Assembly: GCA_000316135.1 (NCBI GenBank) | Contig: JH994033.1 | Span: 16,446 to 29,057, forward strand | Reading direction: 5' to 3' | DNA from: Trachipleistophora hominis | Taxonomy: Eukaryota; Microsporidia; Pleistophoridae | DNA: 12,612 nucleotides | Shown here: positions 1 to 8,665 of the stretch, one piece after another | How the letters are laid out: each line of letters opens with the position of its first letter | Position numbering within the stretch: position 1 is the stretch's first letter | The notes under the pieces: model-generated | The model's input: the letters and a program-made list of their open reading frames with translations, nothing else | Database searches by the model: none | What the model was told of the DNA's origin: nothing | Position numbers and translations under genes: made by a program

Positions 1-1352
1 GTTGTAAAAAAAGACTAATTCAATTATAATGAATCACGTAGATTTAATTGGAAGAATCTTTTAAAGCAATTAAAACAATAATATGCAGCTAAATAAATAT
101 TGAAATAGTAATTGGTTCTAAAATAAAATTTTTTTCAAAGCTTTTTGACTGAAGGATATTTACCCGAGGAACCGGTAACATATTCTTCATCGTATACAAC
201 TTAAGATTTTTAAACTATCATAAACCACAGTTTTAGGTGTAGACTTGAACCTTGTCTGAGGTTCATAATTTAGATAAATCCAACAAATTAGTGGTGAAAA
301 TAAATTCTTACAACAATATGAATGATGATATATAAAAAATGTTAGGTTACCGTATCTTAAATCGGGTTAAAAACGAGCGATAGACATATCACGTGAATGA
401 TAAGAACGTAGCGTGTTGTTCAAAACACCAAAAGAACGTATTTGGTTGGGTAATGTGTTTGAATGAGATAATTGAAGTAACTTGTTAAAAAACGTCGCTC
501 GAAACGTAAATGTTGTTTTTGATCTCAGACCTGATCTTCTTCTCTCTAAATAGCAATAATACTTGTAGTGGTACACGCTCTATATCTCCATCCAGATACT
601 CAGTGGAGTATAAATGTCTACTTAATCAATCCTTATACAGGCTGAAACGCAAATAAATCTCGTGTTGCTGACAATATCCATTTAGAGTTTATTAGGAAAA
701 TGAAATAGCGCAACCGGCCATGTAATAGAATTCGTGAACTGGTTGATCGCTCCTAGAAAAGAAATGAGAATATTTTATGTTTTGATAAGAAATGTAGATC
801 TACGTTTTTTAATTCATATTCGCTCAAACTTATTCAGCGATTTTTTTTCATTAAAAGCCAGTTTAATTACCACCACACACGGCAACATTTCAAACAACTT
901 TTTACCAACGATATCCGGGAATACATTGCCTGTTGAATTAATTTTAACCCACTGAGAATGAAAACAGCGCCAAAATGATTGTGATATAATGAAAAGTAAA
1001 GGCAAAGAAAAAGTAAAATTTAATAAATACGTACTATTTAAACATTTTATGTTAATTAAATACGGATCCTTTATGACAGGCAGTTTTACATTTTTAAAAC
1101 GGAACAGTACAAATAGTAAATACATGAAAATTTTGGCCGTCGATTGAATTCTAAGCCCCACTAAAAAATGACAAATTTTAGAAGATGATTGAAGAGCACG
1201 AATGGCAATGATGGTTGGAAATAAACCTTATCATTACATAATAAAATTTATATCATGTTTCACACTGGAATATTAAGGCTAATATCTGTAAAAACACCGT
1301 AACACGTATTCGTCAAGCACGTGTTATAGTATCAATTAATTATTTGCCCCCA
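1..1352. other. AT-rich spacer, no supportable gene
   Basis: No gene can be supported here. The open frames at 367-576 (-), 734-955 (+) and 814-1161 (-) all begin at GTG rather than ATG. They lack the C-run start signal seen at other genes of the window, and their peptides have no recognisable domain. A C-run at 1156-1159 precedes an ATG at 1168, but that frame stops after six codons. No tRNA T-loop pattern was found on either strand. Confidence 0.6.
1347..1351 (+). promoter_or_regulatory. CCC-like start-associated signal of the Spc24-like gene
   Basis: Five C residues sit one base upstream of the ATG at 1353 in an otherwise AT-rich leader. C-runs just upstream of start codons are a described feature of microsporidian genes. 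It supports ATG 1353 as the start, over the in-frame TTG at 1344 that overlaps the signal. Confidence 0.5.
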
Positions 1353-1871
1353 ATGGAGGATGCAATAAACATCATTTCAGATTTGACCAAATCATTTTTG
1401 GAGGCAGACGCAGTTACATATAATCGCATACCGCCCAAAAACGATCAGCAACCCGCACTGGACGATCTCAGAGAAAATAACAAATTGCTCAAAAGACAAA
1501 TCGCGCAACTGCAAACAGAGGTAAAAAACAACGAGCTAGTAAAGGAAAAAAACGACGGACTGTTCCTGAAATATAATAATGAAAGGTTTAAATATGCAAA
1601 GCGCATTGTATCGTTGGAAAAAGACATTGAGGATCTGAAATGTAAACTGGAATATTGGAAAGAGGAAGAGGTTAAACTGCAGGAGAATATTTGTTTAATT
1701 AAGCAGCCATCTGCCAACACGCTGTTCTTAGAATTGATGAGCGGGTTTAATTTGCAATTTTACAAGAAAAAATGTAAAGCAATAAATGTGAAGAAAAACG
1801 ATGTTATTGAAATAGATATGGAAGGAATGAAAAATCATGAAATAACCAACAGAGTATGGCGATCATTGTAG
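1353..1871 (+). CDS. SPC24: Probable kinetochore protein Spc24 (Ndc80 complex subunit)
   Basis: Spc24 pairs with Spc25 in the Ndc80 complex, which links spindle microtubules to the kinetochore. This 172-residue protein has the family layout. A short N-terminal helix (MEDAINIISDL, residues 1-11) is followed by a charged coiled coil over about residues 34-115, rich in K, E, L and N. A small C-terminal globular segment, about 119-172, ends in NRVWRSL. The segment starts with a Pro-Ser after the coil and closes with the aromatic 'xxYxWxxL'-like ending typical of Spc24; this match is from remembered family patterns, not a search. The length is close to the usual ~190-210 residues. The frame is also open upstream to a TTG at 1344, but the ATG at 1353 lies right behind a C5 run and gives the Spc24-like N-terminus. 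Another Spc24/Spc25-type or unrelated coiled-coil protein remains possible. Its base composition is about as AT-rich as the surroundings. Confidence 0.55.
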   Translation: MEDAINIISDLTKSFLEADAVTYNRIPPKNDQQPALDDLRENNKLLKRQIAQLQTEVKNNELVKEKNDGLFLKYNNERFKYAKRIVSLEKDIEDLKCKLEYWKEEEVKLQENICLIKQPSANTLFLELMSGFNLQFYKKKCKAINVKKNDVIEIDMEGMKNHEITNRVWRSL

Positions 1872-2606
1872 GAATTAATGCCACAACATGTTATACAACA
1901 ACAAATAAACACTTTAAGTTAACCAACATACTACTCGGGTACACCATGTTTTTAATGCATGCTGAATAGAATGTTCAAATACATTTAAAAGGTTGTACAA
2001 CAGAGTTGAACACGATCTCATCACATTATAACGTAAATTAAGCGATAGTGACCAAAATTGACTCGAAGTAGAATTAAGCTGTAAGCATTAAAAAATGACG
2101 AGATTCTTTTTGATAATTTTATATTCTTCTCTTGGTTTACGTATCACTTAAGACTTTGTATAATAACATTGAGCCTTAGAATAAACCGAATGTACGGCTA
2201 ACTCGTTGATTTTAGGTTTTCAGAGTCTAGTCTATGCCATCAAATCCTTAATCCTTGCGTGAGGGACTAGAGTATGTAAAAAATGTTAAAACTTGTATTT
2301 GATTTATTTTCCGGATGTTCGTAGCTCTTCGTTATCAGCGATAGTTTTTGTTCAAAGTTTTTTTAATTTTTATTATTAATAGCAAAATCAACGAGTTATA
2401 TAATAAAAATATCATTCAAAGTGTTATAAAACCATGTATAAATACGCGTATTTTTAAAGAACAGCAAAACTTTTGTACTTATTCAAAAGGCTAGATCAAA
2501 ATACGCTTTTTCTTGTAGAGAGAACTAAATAATGATAATTTTTGTAATAAAATATTTATGATAAGGAACATCGTATAACAGTATAAATTCAACACATCAC
2601 TGCTAC
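1872..2606. other. Spacer between the Spc24-like and RPA3-like genes
   Basis: No coding frame is supportable. The two flanking genes converge here, since the left one is on plus and the right one on minus. The only structured content seen is the element with 15-bp inverted ends at 2199-2398. Confidence 0.6.
2199..2398. repeat. 200-bp segment with perfect 15-bp inverted ends, MITE-like candidate
   Basis: TAACTCGTTGATTTT at 2199-2213 is the exact reverse complement of AAAATCAACGAGTTA at 2384-2398. Each outer end starts or finishes with TA, as expected if a TA target dinucleotide were duplicated around 13-bp terminal inverted repeats. The interior (170 bp) is non-coding. It holds a second inverted pair, TCTAGTC at 2226-2232 and GACTAGA at 2265-2271. 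A 15-bp perfect pair this close together is unlikely by chance. No second full copy is present in this window, so a mobile origin is inference; a structured RNA or a regulatory palindrome are alternatives. Confidence 0.4.
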
Positions 2607-2939
2607 CTATCTTGCGATCCACAGATGTTTTTTAGCCCTTTTCACATAGAAAGCCACTTTTTCTATCAGGTTTATATCCACACCATCCAAACAAACATAG
2701 AAGGTGCCAAGAATAGCATCGTCCTCTAAATATCCATAAAACCTAATCCAGCCTCCTTCTCTACACGTAACACCCACGTCATCACAAACAAATCGTAAAA
2801 CGAGTGTTTTATATTCAATAATCACCGTATTGCAGTTTAAAACCTCCTTTATTCGTCCAAACGAATGAATTTTTCCATTACGGCCGTGTTCACACAACGT
2901 GCGAAACATGGGATAGAGAAAAAAATAATATCTGAACAT
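2607..2939 (-). CDS. Small OB-fold protein, probable replication protein A subunit 3 (RPA14/Rfa3-like)
   Basis: RPA3 is the smallest subunit of the heterotrimeric single-strand DNA binding protein RPA, used in replication and repair. The protein has 110 residues from the first ATG. It shows the order of a lone OB fold: a first strand with FGRIKEV (27-33), beta strands around NTVIIEY (37-43) and LVLRFVCDD (46-54), then GGWIRFYGYLEDDAILG (62-78), which resembles the 'v.vvGkv....i' strand pair of RPA3. VDINLIEKVAFYVKR (87-101) resembles the closing 'fDl.lYn.av' helix used for trimer formation. A second ATG at 2909 (residue 11) has CCC directly upstream and would give 100 residues; the first ATG has CCC seven bases upstream, so the start is undecided. 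A Ten1-like telomeric OB protein is the main alternative. Identification rests on pattern, not on a search. Confidence 0.5.
   Translation of the reverse strand: MFRYYFFLYPMFRTLCEHGRNGKIHSFGRIKEVLNCNTVIIEYKTLVLRFVCDDVGVTCREGGWIRFYGYLEDDAILGTFYVCLDGVDINLIEKVAFYVKRAKKHLWIAR
2910..2912 (-). promoter_or_regulatory. CCC start signal next to internal ATG 2909
   Basis: On the minus strand CCC touches the ATG at 2909. A second CCC at 2947-2949 lies seven bases upstream of the ATG at 2939. Both resemble the CCC-like motif near microsporidian start codons, so this gene could use either start. Confidence 0.35.
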
Positions 2940-2949
2940 AAACCACGGG

Positions 2950-4594
2950 ACCAGTCGGTTCTAATAACCAGAAAGTGTGCAAAATGATGAATTAATTAAG
3001 GAATGATACGCTTTTGGAAACAGGGATAAAGGGGGGGGAATGAAGGATATAAATGTGTAAAATACACGACGATATAAAACGCATGCTATTAACGATAACT
3101 ACATGCTTAATAAGAATTATATGTCGGGTGAATATGCGAAACCTACGAATAGCCGATTGTCTCTCTTATTGGTTTATTAGATCCGTGTCTAAAACATCCT
3201 CTTCGCTTATAAACTCACATACATCATCCACAATGCTACAGAAATAAATGTAGTCCGTGTTTTCTTTTTCTTCATTCTCTCCCATCAACCTGAGGATTAG
3301 AAAAACAAAATTAAAAGGACAAATTACGCGGACGGTAAACTGCAAGTAGGCGTGCGTGTGTTTAAAAATAGTAACTGATAAAGGTTGGTGACCACAATAT
3401 GTTGCAGAGGACCACAAGAGTGCTTGTGTGGTGTGCAGCGATAATTAAAACGTTTTTATGAAAAAAACGTACAAAATTCGTAATTATGATACATGAAGAC
3501 ATCGATATGAGAAATAAACGCTTGTATTTATAAAATAACCAGGAAATTCTTCACCATTGATAATCTGCCACTAACAGAGCATTAACTTTGATACATGGTG
3601 AAAACTTTAAATATTATATGAAAAACGAATAAGTTTGTACGTGGTTAACATAGAAAATGCCGAATTTTTATTTCTATATTACATAAATTAACACCATTTC
3701 TAAAATGACTTCATTCATAAACCAGTAAAAGGTTGTACTTCCACCAAACAGTCAACTGATCGTGTTCATTCACTAGTCTTTGAAAGACTTCTTAAGTAAT
3801 TATACTACGATTACTAATAGCAATACCGATCGGTGAGGTAGAATTGGTACGTGACGCGCCTTGTGGTATATAAACGATAAATAAATTCGATTTACTGGAA
3901 TTTGATGCAAAGTATGTTTTAATACGTATAATATTGTACAGGCTATCAAGCAAATTTATACAATAAAAAATGAACGTTATATGTACGAGTAGTGTTGTCG
4001 ATTTCAGTTACAAGCAATCATTTTTAAGGGATGTCTCCGTAAAAATATTGTTTCTGCACAGCACATAAAAAGAGCTGAAAATGTTAAATAGGCAAGTGGT
4101 AATTTTTTTGAGAATAGAATGAATGAAATTTTTAAAAAAGTTAATCACTGCGAGTAATAGCTTCAATAAAAAATAAACGTTTCTAACAGATGGTACTTTA
4201 AGGACCTTTTATATTAAAGCAATTAATTACGTACTTTCATGTAATGGGGTTCATCAACACAAATAATCGTTGTAGTACTGAAAGTAAAGAATATTTCACA
4301 TATTGTATGCTTCATTTAACAGTCTCACTCAACATCATCTATCATAAAGTATAATTTAGTAAAGAAAGGCATGAGAATGCGCATCTTTCAGCACATTATG
4401 GACCATCACACGAACGTAATAAAATACGGACCAGCAATCCGTTAAATTATCAAACTTTTATCTATTAAGACACGAATCATTCTACCGTAAATTTTATACT
4501 ATAAACGACGCTCTTTTATCTAAACATTCAATCTAAAACAATTCTTTTATTTTTCTCCACTCCTGTCTGCTTCAACGTTCTCTTCTCCTCCTTA
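2950..4594. other. Spacer with a G8 tract and unsupported short frames
   Basis: No convincing gene is seen. A run of eight G at 3031-3038 stands out in the AT-rich background. It lies 14 bases before an ATG at 3053 that opens a 64-codon plus-strand frame ending at 3247; that peptide is not recognised. On the minus strand, 3285-3166 encodes a 39-residue acidic peptide (MGENEEKENTDY...) preceded by CTAATCCTCAG, which resembles a branch point plus 3' splice site, but no GTAAGT-like donor was found upstream. From 3430 to 4590 nothing was found. Confidence 0.5.
3166..3285 (-). CDS. Doubtful 39-residue acidic peptide, possibly a terminal exon
   Basis: From ATG 3285 the frame encodes an acidic peptide whose C-terminal half (SIVDDVCEFISEEDVL) looks more like protein than the AT-rich noise around it. 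The frame is open upstream to a TTG at 3417, but that part is hydrophobic and unconvincing. An intron acceptor-like CTAATCCTCAG lies just before the ATG. No family is recognised, no C-run precedes the ATG, and the opposite strand has a competing open frame (3053-3247). It may well not be a gene. Confidence 0.15.
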   Translation of the reverse strand: MGENEEKENTDYIYFCSIVDDVCEFISEEDVLDTDLINQ

Positions 4595-4966
4595 CTATTC
4601 AAATTCTCTTTCCATCTTCTTCATACAGTCAATAAACAGTTCCGCATGTGTTATTAAACACTCATTTTCATAAGTTTCTTGCTCAATCTCCTCTCTCAAA
4701 TACCGATCATATTCTGACCAGTTGAACGAATCACTAATTTTCACTCTAAAGGAGTTCTCAGGTGATTCTAACCGCTTTACATAATCACTTTCTTTCGATT
4801 TGCTCATACCCTCCGAAGTAATTTCGTAGTAATTGATATTATTTAACCTTGATACCCTATTTTTTGCGGTGGTCGAAGGTATCTTACGCTTCTTTTTGGT
4901 TGTGTTTTCGTTTAATTTTTTGGCATTCCTGCGAGTAAGTGTGCGATTTTGTATACGGTTGCTCAT
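4595..4966 (-). CDS. Hypothetical protein with basic N-terminus and acidic helical C-terminus
   Basis: The 123-residue protein begins at a true ATG and ends in TAG. Its first 45 residues are strongly basic, with several RR/KK pairs and a KKKRK cluster at 24-28 that could serve as a nuclear localisation signal. Residues 84-123 are charged, acidic and predicted by eye to be helical (SEYDRYLREEIEQETYENE). The sharp change of charge along the chain is unlike random AT-rich translation, which tends to give hydrophobic or Asn/Lys/Ile-rich peptides, so I consider it a real gene. No CCC motif precedes the ATG; the leader reads AACCTAAAAG. I do not recognise a family. A small nuclear or chromatin-associated protein is only a guess. 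It stands alone, more than 1.5 kb from the nearest recognised gene. Confidence 0.55.
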   Translation of the reverse strand: MSNRIQNRTLTRRNAKKLNENTTKKKRKIPSTTAKNRVSRLNNINYYEITSEGMSKSKESDYVKRLESPENSFRVKISDSFNWSEYDRYLREEIEQETYENECLITHAELFIDCMKKMEREFE

Positions 4967-7076
4967 CTTTTAGGTTTCTTTTATTTATGTGCAATTTGTT
5001 GATTTAAATTTGTTTTATACGAAATTTTCGAATTTTGTTTCCTATAGAAATATCATTTTTGATCAATTATGGTTAACCATGCGGTAGGACTATGTAACGT
5101 ACTCATAATAAATGTGCATTAAAAAGTATGCTGTAGTGAATATGATCAAGTATTCATTTGTTTGTCCGTGTGAAATTGATTACATTGTAGGATGCGGCAC
5201 AAATGCGAATGATCGGTTTGATCGTAAAAATTTTAGCATGGCATAAGGAGAACAATACTTGATATCAACACAAGTACCATCCTTAATCGGATGATATACA
5301 CAGATTCTTCCATTCAAAGGCACTACAAAGTGTGTTTCAAGTGTTAATTCTTATTTTACAAAACATTTTCTTTCTTGTGATTCTTATTGATACCAGGTAA
5401 TGTCTTAGCTACGGATGTTCGTTTTTTAAACTAAGAGTATTTTTATTGACCCGTGTTACATCACGAAGACGCTCTTACAGGTGTTTGTTTGATATGTTCT
5501 GTTAACTTGGCAACTACTCAACCAATTTAATATATTTGAATATCTTAAAGGTGCTCATCGCACTTTTTTATAATTAAAACGTATTTGTATACTAATACTA
5601 CCTTATTACGTTATGTATAATTTATTATTATAGTACGACTTATAATTTCTCACTTTTAACTCTCCAACGCTATAAATACAAAAAATTACTTCTCTCATTA
5701 ATTTCTAGACTTAAAGATTAACTTCATGATGAACCGGTCATTTGCAGGTGAATTTATCAAAAGTAATTGATAAGCAAGCTAAAAACGATCATGGTTTTGA
5801 GATTATAACGGGTAACTGTTTTGTAGGACGAAATAAAGTATTGAAATTCAACAGTTCTGTGTTATTTAAAAAAAATCGTCCAACAAAAATAACACTGTAT
5901 TTGGATTAAACCTGCTATAAAACTAATATGATCTGATGGAACACAAAGATTATTTTTTTATATATTATAACAATATATAAGTCAAATACACTTTGATATT
6001 CTTAGAAAAATCAACTTCTTTGTGCCAATAATAAATCTCTTTTTAATAAGATTATATTACACATTGTAGCAAAATATCACATCTCGTGAGGACTTGTTTG
6101 CATATTTTATATATTATTCGCGAGATCACATAGTATTTTATTAATTAATGACACGATTTCACGAATTTCAACTATTATTACGTGATATCTTGAGAACAGC
6201 CATAATTTATGTCTCATAATATTATCTTGCTGTTAAATTCCATATCTATGATTCTAAGATACCATCGTTGGTTTCAGTAAACCTTTAAAGAAATATTTAT
6301 CGTTCTACAATGACACAAACACCAGTAACAACGTAAATTTTGTAGGATTTGGCATATCAACGTTACAAAACCATAAAAGCATTCAGTTTTCATAAAATTT
6401 TGCTCCATATTTGTATCAATGATCCGGTGTTACTGTTAAAAGGATATATCATAGAATTCATCACATCATTACTGTTCAATGATCATTGTTTGAGTTATTT
6501 TATCATCAATAGTTAATATTATTGAACTTAATTATACTTTTATTTTTAAATATTTTACTGGTATATAGCATAAGACTTCTTTGCTCTGAACGTATTAAAC
6601 ATTTAAATCAGAACAAATTAATATGTCATTTAATGTGATACTTCTGCATTTAAACACAATTTTGAATAACTTACTGATCGTATATACGTTATCCGTGCGA
6701 TGAATGTACTTTTGCTCATTTATATGGCTGTATAATGCGTAAAAAGAACTAATCAAATCGATTTTAAAAAAATTCGTGAGACCAATTAATTTTTGTCGTT
6801 CAATTATGAAAAAAAGGAAAATTAGAGGCGAAGGCTTTGTCCACAAGCATTAGAAAACGAAATTAAATAAAGTTACGTTAAGGAAAGAAAGTAAACTGCT
6901 ATAAGGATGTTATAGAAGCATAAAATTGTCCATTGCTGAAGTAGTTCAGATAATTTATTCATCTTAATTCGCTTAAAAATAGCATTCCATTATGGCTGTA
7001 CCATTAGTACGAGAATATCGTATTGTTAAAAAAGTAAAATTCTCATTAACCAAGGTTAACAGCCATAGTTAGTTCT

Positions 7077-7427
7077 TTAAACACGAAAAATGTTAATTTT
7101 ACGAACCAATAAATTAATAATAAATACTTCTAATAAAATACAGGTTATGCCTTGTGTCTTATGAAAACGTGACAAGTAAATCTTCCTTTGTGTTAAAGCA
7201 TTATACACTGTATATTCGATAGATAGGAGTGTATTGAATAAGCCTACGTTTTCGGAAGAAAATACATAATAAAGTAGCAACCAAGCTGATAAAGAATAAA
7301 GAAGCAGCAACAATCCGATAAAACAAGAATGAAATAATAATGAATCTATGATTAACAGAGAATGATGCTGCTTGTTTACACATTGATTAAATTGAGATAA
7401 AAATCCTGTTTTAGTTAAAAGTAGCAT
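7077..7427 (-). CDS. Doubtful small membrane protein
   Basis: From ATG 7427 the frame encodes 116 residues with one strongly hydrophobic segment (FIGLLLLLYSLSAWLLLYYV, about residues 36-55) that could cross a membrane. There is no C-run start signal and no recognised family. T-rich DNA read in this frame yields Leu, Phe and Ile by composition alone, so the hydrophobicity is weak evidence. A real single-pass protein cannot be excluded. Confidence 0.15.
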   Translation of the reverse strand: MLLLTKTGFLSQFNQCVNKQHHSLLIIDSLLFHSCFIGLLLLLYSLSAWLLLYYVFSSENVGLFNTLLSIEYTVYNALTQRKIYLSRFHKTQGITCILLEVFIINLLVRKINIFRV

Positions 7428-8216
7428 AAAAATGCCTTTCACCAGAACAGCTTTTAAAAACGTAAAAAATCTTGTGTATTAATTTAAGAAATGTGCAAAA
7501 ATAACAAAAAATTTTAATTTCCAACAATGTCATCAAATATGACTCTTTTCAAAACCACCACTCACATCCTTAACACCATTCACTAGCAATAGTTGCATTT
7601 TTATCTATAAATTCTTTACAAATAACAAAAGTGTTTCTCTTCTAGTTTATATCGCACGCGTAGTAATCAAAGCCTTGGTTGGGCGCCATTCAATTCACAG
7701 TATCTCCCGCCCTTTTTTCTTCCATTTCTATCACTGTCAAAAGAGGTAAACTACCGTAGATTTACTGATTTTGTACGAGCGTACGGCACCAAACATAACA
7801 ACATTAGCATGTTTACGCAATAAAGATAACGTTCTTTCCCTGTTTATTTAATGTTATGGTCGTCCGTTACGGTAAACGGCAGTTTAAAATACTCCTGCGG
7901 GTAGAATATAACTCGTTGTACGGCCAGAAACGTGTTAATAGCGCTCTATGCATGTTAAATAAATAATTTTCCTTCTTTCCCATTGATTGGTCCGTAATTA
8001 ATCAAAATCATCCCTTTCTAATTCAATATTGCCATAAAAGCGACATATTTGGTTTAATCTCTGCTTTATCACGTCATCAATGAATCACATGCGCGATATG
8101 AACAAATACGGATGAAAGATAAAGCACAGCATGTATGTGCGTGTTAGAGTAACTAAAATTGATTATTTTTATTTAATTCTCTATTGAGCACCGATGATAA
8201 CAAAGATAATAAAAGT

Positions 8217-8349
8217 AATAATCAGCACTGACAAGGATAATAATCAACACTAACAAGATAATAATCAGCACTAACAAGGATAATTATCAACAGCAACGTG
8301 ACAAGTATCAACACTGACAAGAATAATAATCAACACTTACATGGATAAT
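8217..8349 (+). repeat. Degenerate minisatellite, about six 22-nt units
   Basis: Consecutive units follow the pattern AATAATCARCACTRACAAGG plus AT. The units beginning at 8217, 8239 and 8260 are the clearest; later ones carry small insertions and deletions, and a clear last unit ends near 8346. The array is non-coding and lies about 320 bases upstream of the transporter start. It could be a replication-slippage product with no function. Confidence 0.75.
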
Positions 8350-8647
8350 TTATTTTGCATTTGTAGAACAAATTACTGCCAAAAAAACGTTCATCATCGT
8401 TCTGCTCAGTTACCATTTATTTAAACAAAATAAGCGTCCGTTACACATTTTTAATAAATCCCAGAATGAAATTAAAGTAATTCTTAGTACAGATTGCCAA
8501 ATAATCCATCCATACATACACGGGCGTTATGTCCATTTATACCAACAAGCAATGCAAATTGCAATGCGTACGCCCATAACAGGTGATATACTCATATAAA
8601 CCGTATTTTATCCCAATTTTTATTTAAATATTTAATTCGTGCGGTAA

Positions 8648-8651
8648 CCCC
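8648..8651 (+). promoter_or_regulatory. CCC-like signal upstream of the transporter start
   Basis: CCCC ends 14 bases before the ATG at 8666, in the context AACCCCACAAATTTAATTAC. This fits the microsporidian CCC-like start-associated motif and supports the chosen start. Confidence 0.45.
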
Positions 8652-8665
8652 ACAAATTTAATTAC

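Larger units (their letters stand above)
4967..8665. other. Long AT-rich intergenic region
   Basis: Nearly 3.7 kb holds no convincing gene. Frames at 6595-6846 (-) and 7077-7442 (-) start at TTG and GTG. The second contains an ATG at 7427 and one hydrophobic stretch; it is listed separately at low confidence. AT-only palindromes occur (for example TTATATATT at 5958-5966 with its complement at 5972-5980) but are expected in such sequence. About 7650-8130 is visibly less AT-rich (43% GC in 7861-7920) and may hold a decayed gene or an RNA gene. The minisatellite at 8217-8349 lies near the right end. No tRNA, 5S rRNA or snRNA signature was recognised. Confidence 0.5.

Noticed and set aside
246..265. 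Hairpin TGAACCT / AGGTTCA with a 6-base loop
   Set aside because: Several 7-bp stems of this kind are expected by chance in 12.6 kb, and nothing nearby gives it a role.
367..576. 69-codon open frame on minus
   Set aside because: GTG start and a peptide with no family resemblance.
814..1161. 115-codon open frame on minus, hydrophobic with Asn-Ser-Thr sites
   Set aside because: It starts at GTG, its first ATG is at codon 13, it has no C-run start signal and no recognisable domain. The hydrophobic residues follow from T-rich DNA. An overlapping plus-strand frame (734-955) is equally weak.
3285..3300. Possible 3' splice site CTAATCCTCAG on minus
   Set aside because: No GTAAGT-like donor was found within several hundred bases upstream on that strand, so no intron can be defined.
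5145..5263. 10-bp inverted repeat ATCAAGTATT / AATACTTGAT
   Set aside because: Pairs of this length and spacing are expected by chance in AT-rich sequence.
6595..6846. 83-codon open frame on minus
   Set aside because: It starts at TTG and contains no in-frame ATG anywhere.
7351..7357. ACAGAGA word, as in U6 snRNA
   Set aside because: The expected downstream AGC and the flanking U6 context are absent.
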